DNA of 50,997 nt from Rhodobacterales bacterium (GTDB lineage Bacteria > Pseudomonadota > Alphaproteobacteria > Rhodobacterales > Rhodobacteraceae). How positions within the stretch are numbered: position 1 is the first letter of the stretch; every line of letters begins with the position of its first letter. Shown here piece after piece: positions 8,885 through 17,226 of this stretch. The notes under the pieces are model-generated. The model saw only the letters and a list, made by a program, of their open reading frames with translations, did no database searches and had not been told where the DNA came from. The stretch spans positions 1 through 50,997 of the forward strand of contig PDRW01000035.1 in the NCBI GenBank assembly GCA_002746935.1, given 5' to 3'. The position numbers and the translations under genes are program-made.

Positions 8885-9487
8885 ATGACCCCTGAAACAT
8901 TCGTTGCAAGATACGGTTCGGGACAAATTGCAAAATCCATTCTCGCGGGCACTCTGGCGCTGGCTCTGGCAGCCTGCGCGGCTCCCGGCCTTGGACACCG
9001 CGGCGACGGCGTCTACGCGCCCGATGCAAGGCCGCTCCTCGGCGAAAGCGTTGACGGGCTGATCGTCGGGCACCGGCTGATGGACGCGGGCGAATACGAT
9101 CTGGCGCTGAAGGCCTATACCCGCTCCGCCCTCGAACATGGCACCACGGTCGACGTGCTCTCGGCGCTGGGCTCGGCCAACCTCAAGCTCGGGCGCCTTG
9201 GCCAGGCCGAAGACCTTCTGCGCAAGGCGGTCAAGAAGGACGGAACCTTTGCCCCGGCCTGGAACAATCTCGGCGTCATCCTGGTCGAAACCGGCAAACC
9301 CGCCGAAGCCGCCCGGGTTTTCCGCATCGCCTACGGGCTGGACGGTGGCAAATCTGACTCGATCAAGCAAAATCTCACCTTGGCGCTCGCCAAAGTGGAC
9401 AGCATCACTTATGATATACCCGAAAATGCGACGTTCGAACTGATGCGGCGGGGGCGTGGAGACTACCTGCTTCTGGCGCGCCAGTAA
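8885..9487 (+). CDS. tadD: TPR lipoprotein TadD
   Basis: This 200-residue lipoprotein carries tetratricopeptide repeats (about residues 60-160, with GRLGQAEDLLRKAVKKDGTF and WNNLGVILVETGKPAEAARVF). TadD proteins are pilotin-like factors needed for Tad secretin assembly. The start at 8885 follows GGCAGGAGGCGGGG and gives an N-terminal signal with a lipobox ending at Cys31 (ALALAAC). An upstream in-frame ATG at 8810 is rejected because it would bury the signal peptide. A second TPR lipoprotein gene begins 50 bp downstream. Confidence 0.88.
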   Translation: MTPETFVARYGSGQIAKSILAGTLALALAACAAPGLGHRGDGVYAPDARPLLGESVDGLIVGHRLMDAGEYDLALKAYTRSALEHGTTVDVLSALGSANLKLGRLGQAEDLLRKAVKKDGTFAPAWNNLGVILVETGKPAEAARVFRIAYGLDGGKSDSIKQNLTLALAKVDSITYDIPENATFELMRRGRGDYLLLARQ

Positions 9488-9537
9488 CAAAAAACAGGAA
9501 CGCGCAGTCCACGAGCAGGAAAAGGGCCCCAGGCACC

Positions 9538-10401
9538 ATGTACAGGAATATTGTTTTGTCTCTCTGCCTCGGCAGCACCGTGGCACTTTCGGGCTGTGAA
9601 GACACGATGTCCGATGAAGAGGTTGAACGCGCCGTTGCCGGCGTCAACGTGATCGACGAGTCGAACCTCAACGATGTGATGATGACGGCCGCCGACCCCG
9701 AAGAAGCGGTCGCCTATTTCACCCGCACCCATGAGCAATACCCCGACCGGGTCGATATCCAGCGCGGCCTTGCCAAAAGCCTGGTGCGCGCCCACCGCCC
9801 CGCCGAAGCGGCGAAATACTGGACCATGGTCACCGAGAGCGGCCAGGGCACGATGGAAGACCGGGTGTCGCTGGCCGATGTGCTCATCCGCGCGGGCGAC
9901 TGGGACCGTGCCAGAACCGTGCTGAGCCAGATCCCCCCCACTTTCGAAACCTATGACCGCTACCGGCTTGAAGCGATGGTGGCCGATGCCGACAAGGACT
10001 GGTCCAAGGCCGACAGTTTCTATCAGACCGCCGTCGGCCTCACCATCCAGCCCGCCCGTATTCTCAACAACTGGGGGTTCTCGAAGCTCGCACGCGGCGA
10101 TTTCAAGGGAGCCGAGAAGCTGTTTCTCGAAGCGCTCACCTATGATTCCTCGATGTTCACCGCCAAGAACAACCTGATGATGGCCCGCGGCGGCCAGCGC
10201 AAATACGACATCCCCGCGATTTCCCTGTCCCAGGTCGAACGTGCGCAGATGCTCTACACGCTGGGGCTCGCGGCGATCAAGCAGGGCGATGTGTCGATGG
10301 GCAAGACCCTTCTCGAAGAGGCAATCGACACCCATCCGCAGCATTTCGACGAGGCCGTCCGCTCCCTGCGTGCCCTCGAAAACGGCACCCGGAAAGGCTG
10401 A
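9538..10401 (+). CDS. Second TPR lipoprotein of the tad locus
   Basis: The 287-residue lipoprotein has a signal peptide and lipobox (VALSGC, Cys20), followed by TPR-like helices throughout (RAHRPAEAAKYWTMV, WGFSKLARGDFKGAEKLFLEAL, LGLAAIKQGDVSMGKTLLEEAI). Two consecutive TPR lipoproteins are typical of alphaproteobacterial tad loci. They may act together in delivering or stabilising the secretin. The stop is separated from the prepilin peptidase start by 4 bp, suggesting translational coupling. Confidence 0.87.
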   Translation: MYRNIVLSLCLGSTVALSGCEDTMSDEEVERAVAGVNVIDESNLNDVMMTAADPEEAVAYFTRTHEQYPDRVDIQRGLAKSLVRAHRPAEAAKYWTMVTESGQGTMEDRVSLADVLIRAGDWDRARTVLSQIPPTFETYDRYRLEAMVADADKDWSKADSFYQTAVGLTIQPARILNNWGFSKLARGDFKGAEKLFLEALTYDSSMFTAKNNLMMARGGQRKYDIPAISLSQVERAQMLYTLGLAAIKQGDVSMGKTLLEEAIDTHPQHFDEAVRSLRALENGTRKG

Positions 10402-10405
10402 AGCG

Positions 10406-10924
10406 ATGCTGTTGACCGACCAGTCTGCCGTGGCGGCGCTGTGGTTTCTGCCCTTTGTGATACCGATCGCCATCTGGGTCGCCTGGTCGGACATGGCGCG
10501 GATGAAAATCCCCAACCTTGCGGTGCTCGCTCTGGTGCTGGTCTTTGCCGTCGTCGGGCTGGTGGTGGTCTGGACCGGCACCTGGAGCCTTGAGCTATGG
10601 GGCTGGCGCTGGGTGCATCTCGCCGTGATGATGGTCATCGGCTTCGTCGCCAACATGGCGCGGGCCATGGGGGCGGGCGATGCCAAGTTCTTCGCCGCCA
10701 TGGCCCTTTTCATCTCCCGCTCCGATGCGCTGATGTTCGTCTACCTGCTGGCGGCCATGGTGCTTTTGGGCTTTGCGCTGCACCGGCTGGCGCGGGCGAG
10801 CAGTTGGGTCCGTGACCGCACACCGGACTGGGAAAGCTGGGTGCGCAAGGATTTCCCGATGGGCCTGTGCCTGGCCAGCACGCTGGTTGTCTATCTCGCG
10901 GCGGGTGCCCTCTGGGGAACCTGA
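10406..10924 (+). CDS. tadV: Prepilin peptidase (TadV/CpaA, A24 family)
   Basis: This small polytopic aspartic protease (172 residues) cleaves the leader of Flp prepilins and pseudopilins at the inner membrane. Both catalytic aspartates of the A24 family are visible: Asp29 in WSDMARMKIPN and Asp92 in the GxGD motif, read here as MGAGDAK. Four or five membrane segments are predicted. The start at 10406, not the longer upstream frame, follows GGAAAGGCTGAAGCG and overlaps nothing. It is the last pilus gene on this strand. Confidence 0.9.
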   Translation: MLLTDQSAVAALWFLPFVIPIAIWVAWSDMARMKIPNLAVLALVLVFAVVGLVVVWTGTWSLELWGWRWVHLAVMMVIGFVANMARAMGAGDAKFFAAMALFISRSDALMFVYLLAAMVLLGFALHRLARASSWVRDRTPDWESWVRKDFPMGLCLASTLVVYLAAGALWGT

Positions 10925-11261
10925 GCCCCGGCGGGCCTTGCACGGCGCCTTGTTGAGGCCGCACATTCCGGGAAGCCTGCGGGGTGCGCCGCGGGTTTCC
11001 CGGGGTGGCCGTGTTGGCAAAGGTCTGTTTCCCCCCGGCCCTATCGACGCAAACCCCACGCCAGCCTACATTCGGAGTGAGGCAACGCAGTGGCGGTGTC
11101 TGAGCCCATCGGGTTCTGTTCCGCCAGGGAGCGTGTACCGGGGGGACCGGCTTCAGGCGGGCGTTGCCTCACGAAACCCGCAACTCACGGAATCCTGGCC
11201 TCGCGCGTGTTGGCCGCAGGCGCAACCGGCACCACCGGATGCCCTCGTCCCCCAAAAGCAC
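10925..11261. other. Gap with a structured inverted-repeat element
   Basis: No protein gene is supported here. The stretch is GC-rich and contains the 96-bp inverted-repeat element described separately at 11077-11172. A possible RNA gene or small mobile relic is the only structure seen. Confidence 0.4.
11077..11172. repeat. 96-bp element closed by a perfect 12-bp inverted repeat
   Basis: GTGAGGCAACGC (11077-11088) is the exact reverse complement of GCGTTGCCTCAC (11161-11172). Inside it, TGGCGG (11091-11096) pairs with CCGCCA (11121-11126), and a further 6-bp hairpin (11102-11107 with 11111-11116) sits within that. This could be a small non-coding RNA with a long closing stem or a MITE-like element. 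It does not match tRNA, tmRNA or SRP RNA landmarks. Confidence 0.45.
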
Positions 11262-12896
11262 TCATGACCCGGCGTCCTCTTTTGCGTAGAGCACATACAG
11301 ATCGTTGCGCCGCACCTCGGTCAGCTCCGTACCCGCTTCCGTTACCTCGTCGAGCAATATCTTTCGCACCCTGGGCGAGAGCGGGCACAGGGGAACCAGC
11401 AGATAATCCGTCGCTTCCCAGCCCGGAAGCCCGCCGTAATACCAGGGCGAGGCCCCGGGCAGCGGTTCGGTATCTCCGTAGAGCCAGAAGGACGACAAGA
11501 GGTCCGCCGCTATCAGCGTCTTGCCGGTCGCCAGGCCAGAGTCCCGGAGGTCGTCCGAAATGAGACCAAAATACGCGAGCAGGCCGGTTTCGATACCGCA
11601 GTCGGGCAAGGTCTCTCCCCGGAATTCAGCGATATCCTTACGCAACTCGGGGTCGCCATAAGCTTCGAAGGGCTGTCCCTCGAGATCCAATGCCATCGAC
11701 GCGTCGACCCGCTTCAGGCGTATGTTGGGGGCAAACAGATCAGAAAAGGCGTTATCGCCGGGGATTACCAGGCTGTATTCTTCGGACTCAGTCATCAGGT
11801 GCCGAAACGGCGAATAGGCCAGATTGATCACCGAAGGCGTGGCAAAGGCCAGGGCCACCGTGCCGACCACGAGGAGCGATTGTTTCACTTCCCAACCGGC
11901 ACCGGCATAATGCTCATGCGCCGGGCGCAGGGCGAGCAGTATGAGCCCGGTCAGCCAGAGCCACTGGGGATCGTTGCCGAAGTTCTGATAGGTCACATAG
12001 AAGAAACCCGGCAGCAGCAGCAGCAACACCAGCCCTTCGCGTTTGGCACCGGACTGGCGCAGAAGGATGACCCCCGCGATCGCGGCAAGACTGCCGCCCA
12101 TATAGGCCGGCGCTCCCATGACCGAACTGAAGGGCTGGCCCGGCTGCGGGCGCACCTCGCTGCCCATCACTGTGAGCAGATCGCGCAGATAGGCAAGCCA
12201 GAAGGCGGGCCCGGCGAGCAGCGTCAGCACCAGGGCGGCGGCCAGCCCGGTGGCGGCGGCAACGGCCATCGTGCGCCAGGCATGACGCCCGGACAGCGCC
12301 ACGGCGATGGGCAGGATGAAGGCCCCGAAATAGGTGACCTTGGTGAGCGCCATGATCGCCAGCGCGGCGCCGATCACCACCCCGTCGACCACGGGGGCCT
12401 GAAACCCCTCCCTTGGGGCCAGCATGGCGCAGGCAATCGCCACGAAAGCCGCCGCCCAGGCCCAGCGGTTGTAATGCATGGAGATCGAGACCGAACCTTC
12501 GCTCTCGCCATGAACCAGCGCGAGGATCAGCACCAGCACCAGAAAGCCGAAGGCATAGGCGAGCGCGCCGTTGAAGCGGCTGGCCGCCACCCACCAGATC
12601 GCCGGCAGCGCCAGAACCGCGACCATGATCTGGGCACAGAGGATCGCGGTGCCCGCTCCGAAGCCAAGCCAGATGAACAAGGCGATGGGCGCGGTCGCGA
12701 GAACCCCGATCGGGGTGTGAAAGTCCAGATGCGGCCACTGGCCCTCAGCCTCGCGCAGCACGATCTGCAACAGATGCAGCGTGTCGCCCTCATGCTTGGC
12801 AATGTAGAACCCGCCCTTCGCCAGCGTCGCCACAGCCAGCACAGCCAGCACCAGTACCAGAAAGGCACCGAGAAATGCAGAGTTTGGTCGGCTCAT
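11262..12896 (-). CDS. Polytopic membrane protein, GT-C-like, function unknown
   Basis: The 544-residue protein has roughly 10-12 hydrophobic segments spread over residues 8-390 and a soluble C-terminal domain of about 150 residues. The first loop carries an acidic/His motif (YIAKHEGDTLHLL), the kind of position where GT-C glycosyltransferases keep their catalytic acids. The layout (membrane part followed by a periplasmic C-terminal part) resembles lipid-linked-sugar glycosyltransferases, but no diagnostic motif was recognised. The ATG follows GATGAGG. It runs opposite to the pilus genes and converges on the prepilin peptidase. If it is a glycosyltransferase, pilin or surface glycan modification is one possible role; this is speculation. 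Confidence 0.75.
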   Translation of the reverse strand: MSRPNSAFLGAFLVLVLAVLAVATLAKGGFYIAKHEGDTLHLLQIVLREAEGQWPHLDFHTPIGVLATAPIALFIWLGFGAGTAILCAQIMVAVLALPAIWWVAASRFNGALAYAFGFLVLVLILALVHGESEGSVSISMHYNRWAWAAAFVAIACAMLAPREGFQAPVVDGVVIGAALAIMALTKVTYFGAFILPIAVALSGRHAWRTMAVAAATGLAAALVLTLLAGPAFWLAYLRDLLTVMGSEVRPQPGQPFSSVMGAPAYMGGSLAAIAGVILLRQSGAKREGLVLLLLLPGFFYVTYQNFGNDPQWLWLTGLILLALRPAHEHYAGAGWEVKQSLLVVGTVALAFATPSVINLAYSPFRHLMTESEEYSLVIPGDNAFSDLFAPNIRLKRVDASMALDLEGQPFEAYGDPELRKDIAEFRGETLPDCGIETGLLAYFGLISDDLRDSGLATGKTLIAADLLSSFWLYGDTEPLPGASPWYYGGLPGWEATDYLLVPLCPLSPRVRKILLDEVTEAGTELTEVRRNDLYVLYAKEDAGS

Positions 12897-13106
12897 CTTT
12901 ACCTCATCTCACCGGGGTCGTTTTTTTGTCCAATTTGTCCGGCAATGTTGCGCAGGACGGAACCTGCGGCCTTGCTATCCGCCGATTATGTTGCCGGAAT
13001 GGCGAATGGCGGGAAGAATTGGGAAAACCTCGGGTTTCCGGAAACAACGACGATGAAACCCGAACCGCCATAACAGAGCCGTCACAGCCGAGATCGAGAT
13101 CGCCCG
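12897..13106. promoter_or_regulatory. Divergent promoter region
   Basis: The 210 bp lie between divergent starts (membrane protein on -, AAA ATPase on +). TTTTGTCCAAT at 12924-12934 is a weaker relative of the TTTTGCCCCAAT motif before cpaE. Promoter location is inferred only. Confidence 0.3.
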
Positions 13107-14420
13107 ATGAACATGCAAGCAATGTCCAACGTGCAGGCGCCGCCTGCCTGCAAAACAATGGCCGACACCGGTCTGACCCCGGTGATGATGCGCGACATCC
13201 TGCTGAAGACGATGTTCCGCATGAATCTGGAAACCATCGCCGAGCTTGAAAACACCCTCGCCGTGCCGAGCCGGGTGATCCAGGATCTGATCGACGACGG
13301 CCGCGCCCAGGGCATGATCGAGGCAATGGGCACGCTGCACGCCAACTCGGGCAGCGAACTGGGCTACCGGCTGTCGGACAGCGGCAAGGCCCGCGCCCTG
13401 GATGCCCTCAGCCAGTCGGAATACTACGGCGCCATGCCGGTTCCGCTCGACGCTTACGCCGTGCAGATGAAACGGCAATCAATCCGCAACATCACCATCA
13501 CCCGCGACCAGCTTCTGGGCGCGATGGGCGATCTGGTGCTGCCCCCCGAACTGCTGGACCACCTCGGCCCCGCGGTGGGTGCCGGCCGCTCGATCCTGAT
13601 GTACGGCCCGCCCGGCAACGGCAAATCCTCGATTGCCAACGGCATCCGCGATGCCCTGGGCGACAAGATCTATGTGCCCCGCGCCGTGGTCTATCACGGG
13701 CAGGTCATCACCGTTTACGACCCGATCGTGCATTCGGCCGCCACCGAATTTGCCGACGACCCGAGTTCGCTGCGCCGCAGTTCCAACCGCTTCGACCGGC
13801 GCTATGTGCTCTGCGACCGCCCGACCGTGATCACCGGCGGCGAACTGACGCTCGACATGCTCGACCTCAAGTACAACCCGGTCGCGCGCACCTATTCGGC
13901 CCCGTTGCAGTTCAAATCCACCGGCGGGGTATTCATCGTCGACGACCTCGGGCGCCAGGCCGAGCCGCCACAGGCGCTGATCAACCGCTGGATTCTGCCG
14001 CTCGAAGAGCGAAAGGACATTCTCGCACTGCAATCGGGCGAAAAGTTCGAGGTGCCCTTCGACACGCTGGTGGTGTTCTCGACCAACTTCCACCCCAACG
14101 AGATCTTCGACAAGGCGGCGCTCAGGCGGATCTTCTTCAAGATCAAGATCGACGGGCCGACGCAGGAAGAATTCCTCAAGATCTTCGCCATGGTGGCGCG
14201 CAAGCGGGGGATGCCGCTGGACGAACAATCCCTCGTCCATCTGCTGAAGAGCAAATACCCGACGATCGACAACAATTACGCCAATTATCAGCCGATCTTC
14301 CTGATCGACCAGATGCGCGCGGTCTGCGAGTTCGAAGGCATCCCCTACCAGATGACCCCGGAGCTCATCGACCGCGCCTGGGCCAACATGTTTGTCCGCG
14401 AGGAAATCATCGTCCACTAA
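13107..14420 (+). CDS. AAA-type ATPase with N-terminal helical domain
   Basis: This 437-residue ATPase has an N-terminal winged-helix-like region (about residues 20-110, MRDILLKTMFRMNLETIAELENTL). The nucleotide-binding core begins at about residue 165 with Walker A GPPGNGKSS. The Walker B-like strand is GGVFIVDDLGRQ, with Asp-Asp and no catalytic Glu at the usual place, followed by a sensor-1 region (TLVVFSTNFHPNE) and a possible arginine finger (AALRRIFF). Proteins of this kind are often encoded near Flp/Tad loci in Rhodobacterales (general recollection). A role in pilus regulation or assembly is inferred from location. No clear partner gene was identified. Confidence 0.85.
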   Translation: MNMQAMSNVQAPPACKTMADTGLTPVMMRDILLKTMFRMNLETIAELENTLAVPSRVIQDLIDDGRAQGMIEAMGTLHANSGSELGYRLSDSGKARALDALSQSEYYGAMPVPLDAYAVQMKRQSIRNITITRDQLLGAMGDLVLPPELLDHLGPAVGAGRSILMYGPPGNGKSSIANGIRDALGDKIYVPRAVVYHGQVITVYDPIVHSAATEFADDPSSLRRSSNRFDRRYVLCDRPTVITGGELTLDMLDLKYNPVARTYSAPLQFKSTGGVFIVDDLGRQAEPPQALINRWILPLEERKDILALQSGEKFEVPFDTLVVFSTNFHPNEIFDKAALRRIFFKIKIDGPTQEEFLKIFAMVARKRGMPLDEQSLVHLLKSKYPTIDNNYANYQPIFLIDQMRAVCEFEGIPYQMTPELIDRAWANMFVREEIIVH

Positions 14421-14426
14421 GCCTGG

Positions 14427-14461
14427 CGGAAGGCGCGACCGGTCCCGGGTTGCGCCTTCCG
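14427..14461 (+). terminator. Hairpin after the AAA ATPase gene
   Basis: CGGAAGGCGC (14427-14436) pairs perfectly with GCGCCTTCCG (14452-14461) around a 15-nt loop. No T-run follows, so termination strength is uncertain. Confidence 0.45.
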
Positions 14462-14516
14462 GCATGTGACCGCAAACCCGATACCGGTTTGCGGCCGCAT
14501 GGGTTAGGCTGCGGCC

Positions 14517-16904
14517 ATGACAGCCCTGCCCAAGCGTTTCGAAGACTGGTTCGCCCGCAAGGGCTGGGTGCCGCATCCGCATCAGATCGACATGCTGACG
14601 CGGGGCAGCTGCCCCGCGACACTGCTGATCGCACCCACCGGCGGGGGCAAGACGCTTGCAGGATTCCTGCCAACTCTTGCCGAACTGGCCGATGATCCCC
14701 GCAAAGGATTGCACAGTTTATACATTTCACCCCTCAAGGCGCTCGCCGCCGACATGCGCCGCAACCTCACCGGGCCAATCGCCGAACTCGCGCTTCCGAT
14801 CCGTGTCGACGACCGGTCCGGCGACACCAGCCAGACCCGCAAGAAGGCACAACGCGCCGATCCGCCGCATATCCTGCTCACCACCCCCGAAAGCCTGGCG
14901 CTGCTTCTGTCCTACGAAGACGCGCCGCGGCTTTTCGCACCGCTGCAACGGGTGGTGGTCGACGAGTTGCACGCGCTGGCCGAGTCGAAACGCGGCGACC
15001 AGCTGATGCTGCTGCTCACCCGTCTCGAAGCCCTCGCCCCGGGGCTGAGGCGGGTCGGGCTGTCGGCGACGGTGGACAACCCGCCGGCGCTGGCGCGTTA
15101 TTTCGCCGGTGACGCCTGCGAGGTGCTCAGCGCCGATCCCGGCCCCGCACCCGACATCCGCATGCTCACCACCGAGACGCCACCGCCATGGTCGGGCGGC
15201 GGCGGGCGCTACGCCATCCGCGAGGTGCTCGACGAGGTCCGCCGCCACAAGACCACGCTGATCTTCCACAACACCCGCGCCCAGGCGGAGATCTTCTTTC
15301 ACCACCTGTGGCGCGCCAATGAAGACGCCCTGCCGATCGCCATCCACCACGGTTCGCTGGCGCGCGACGCCCGCGAAAGGGTCGAGGCGGCGATGGTGGC
15401 GGGGCGTCTCCGGGCCATCGTCTGCACCGGCACGCTCGATCTCGGGCTCGACTGGGGCGACGTGGATCTGGTGATCCAGATCGGCGCGCCGAAGAATGTC
15501 AAACGCCTTGTGCAGCGCATCGGCCGCGCCAACCACCGCTACAACGCCCCCTCGAAGGCACTGCTGCTGCCCGCCAACCGCTGGGAGGTGATCGAATGCC
15601 AGGCGGCGATCGAGGCGGTTCATGCCCATGACCTCGACGGCGAGCCCCGCGGCCCCGGCCCCCGCGACGTGCTCTGCCAGCATATCCTGATCCGCGCCTG
15701 TTCCGGCCCGTTCGGGGCCGAGGCACTTTACCGCGAGGTGGTGCGGGCGGGGCCCTATGCCGGGCTCAGCCGGGCGGATTTCGACGCCTGTCTCGATTTC
15801 GCCGCCACCGGCGGCTATGCGCTGCGGGCCTATGACCGCTGGCAACGTCTGATGCTGCGCGACGGGCTGTGGCAGTTGCGCGACCCGCGCAGCCGCCAGC
15901 TGATCCGCATGAACCTCGGCACGATCCAGGACAGCGACACTCTCAAGGTGCGGATGCGCGGCCAGCGCAGCGCGCTCGGCGAGGTCGAAGAGGCCTTCGC
16001 CGCCTCATTGGTGCCGGGGGATACCTTTCTGATCGGCGGCCGGATCGTCCGCTTCGAGAGCCTGAAGGAGATGCATGTGGAGGTCAGCCGCGACCGGGGC
16101 CGCAAGCCGAAGGTCGCGGTGTTCATGGGCACCAAGTTCTCCACCTCGACCCAGCTTTCGGCGCGGATCCTCGCGCTGTTGCACCGCGACCTCTCCGCCC
16201 TGCCCGCCCATACACAGGCGTGGATCCGCCTTCAGGCCGAGGTTTCCGCCCTGCCCCGGCCCGGACGGCTGCTGGTGGAGAGCTTCCCCCATGAAGGCCG
16301 CGCGCACAGCTGCGTCTACGGTTTCGCGGGCCGGGGCGCCCAGCAGACGCTCGGGCTGTTGCTCACCCGGCGGATGGAAGAGGCCGGGCTCGGGCCGCTC
16401 GGCTTCGTCGCCACGGACTACGCCACGCTGATCTGGTCGCTGGAACCGATGCCCGACCCGGCGGCGCTGATCGACCGCGCCGGGCTGGTGGAGGGGCTGG
16501 ACGGGTGGCTTGCGGAAAACGCGCTGATGAAACGCAGCTTCAAGGCGGCGGCGACCATCGCCGGGCTGACCCCGCGCAATTTCCCCGGCAAACGCGCCAA
16601 CGCGCGTCAGGCCACCTTCTCCTCCGACATCCTCTACGACACGCTGCGGCGCTACGACCCCGGCCATCTGCTGCTCGACATCACCCGCGAAGAGGCGATG
16701 CGGGGCCTGATCGGGTTTGGGCGGATCGAGGAAATGCTCGCACGCACCCGAGGGCGGATCGACCATGTGAGAGGCGAAAGCGTGACGCCTTTCGCCGCCC
16801 CCCTGTTCCTCGAAGTCGGCAAGGTGCCGGTGGAGGGCGCGGGCGCGGAGGCGGTTCTGGCGGCGGAGGCGGAACGGCTGATGGCGGCGGCGGGGCTCGC
16901 GTGA
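14517..16904 (+). CDS. Ligase-associated DNA damage response DEXH-box helicase (Lhr-like)
   Basis: This 795-residue superfamily 2 helicase has Walker A APTGGGKT (about residues 40-47), motif II DELH (VVDELHALA), motif III LSATVD and motif VI QRIGRANHRY. The long C-terminal part is typical of the Lhr-core family. In many bacteria it is encoded with an ATP-dependent DNA ligase, a metallo-beta-lactamase-fold exonuclease and the phosphoesterase PdeM, forming a DNA repair set. Here none of these partners is present: the AAA ATPase lies upstream and an ABC operon downstream. A GTGA overlap at its stop opens only a 13-codon frame (16901-16942). Confidence 0.92.
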   Translation: MTALPKRFEDWFARKGWVPHPHQIDMLTRGSCPATLLIAPTGGGKTLAGFLPTLAELADDPRKGLHSLYISPLKALAADMRRNLTGPIAELALPIRVDDRSGDTSQTRKKAQRADPPHILLTTPESLALLLSYEDAPRLFAPLQRVVVDELHALAESKRGDQLMLLLTRLEALAPGLRRVGLSATVDNPPALARYFAGDACEVLSADPGPAPDIRMLTTETPPPWSGGGGRYAIREVLDEVRRHKTTLIFHNTRAQAEIFFHHLWRANEDALPIAIHHGSLARDARERVEAAMVAGRLRAIVCTGTLDLGLDWGDVDLVIQIGAPKNVKRLVQRIGRANHRYNAPSKALLLPANRWEVIECQAAIEAVHAHDLDGEPRGPGPRDVLCQHILIRACSGPFGAEALYREVVRAGPYAGLSRADFDACLDFAATGGYALRAYDRWQRLMLRDGLWQLRDPRSRQLIRMNLGTIQDSDTLKVRMRGQRSALGEVEEAFAASLVPGDTFLIGGRIVRFESLKEMHVEVSRDRGRKPKVAVFMGTKFSTSTQLSARILALLHRDLSALPAHTQAWIRLQAEVSALPRPGRLLVESFPHEGRAHSCVYGFAGRGAQQTLGLLLTRRMEEAGLGPLGFVATDYATLIWSLEPMPDPAALIDRAGLVEGLDGWLAENALMKRSFKAAATIAGLTPRNFPGKRANARQATFSSDILYDTLRRYDPGHLLLDITREEAMRGLIGFGRIEEMLARTRGRIDHVRGESVTPFAAPLFLEVGKVPVEGAGAEAVLAAEAERLMAAAGLA

Positions 16905-16942
16905 CGGGCTGGCATGAGGGGGCAAGAGCCGCGCTGTGGTAA
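16901..16942 (+). pseudogene. 13-codon frame overlapping the helicase stop, possible pdeM remnant
   Basis: A GTG at 16901 overlaps the helicase TGA in the GTGA arrangement typical of translationally coupled genes, but the frame ends after 13 codons (VTGWHEGARAALW). In other genomes pdeM commonly follows this helicase, so this could be the stub left after a deletion. The peptide is too short for a homology claim. Confidence 0.2.
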
Positions 16943-17226
16943 TATTTTACTATCCAAAAAAACCTTGTTCGGACGCGCGTTTATGGTTTGATACGGGCCA
17001 GAGCCAAGAGGCGCGAAGTGATCGATTCTTTCAGTTGCGGGTTGATCTTGCCCCGCCAGTTAGCGGTCGGCGGTCCTGTGGCGGTGCGCCCAGTCTCGCG
17101 GCCCGTCTCGCCGGCCAGCCTGCGCTCCCCCCAGCCTGTGTTGCCCATGCCCCGCACCCAGCACCCCCACCCGACCGCAAATCACCCGAAAACCAACCGG
17201 AACCCGTCCGGACAAAGGAGGACCAC
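16943..17226. other. Leader region of the sugar ABC operon
   Basis: An A/T-rich patch at 16941-16995, unlike its surroundings, probably holds the promoter. I see TTGTTC at 16965-16970 but no good -10 hexamer at standard spacing. The Shine-Dalgarno AAAGGAGG lies at 17214-17221. Confidence 0.35.

Noticed and set aside
10925-11261. tRNA, tmRNA or SRP RNA in the gap after the prepilin peptidase
   Set aside because: No 7-bp acceptor with TTCRA loop, no tag-peptide frame and no GGAAGCAG-type SRP tip could be found; only the inverted-repeat element is supported.
11799-13073. 424-codon plus-strand frame opposite the membrane protein
   Set aside because: The Gln/Arg/His-rich translation is the antisense reading of hydrophobic helices.
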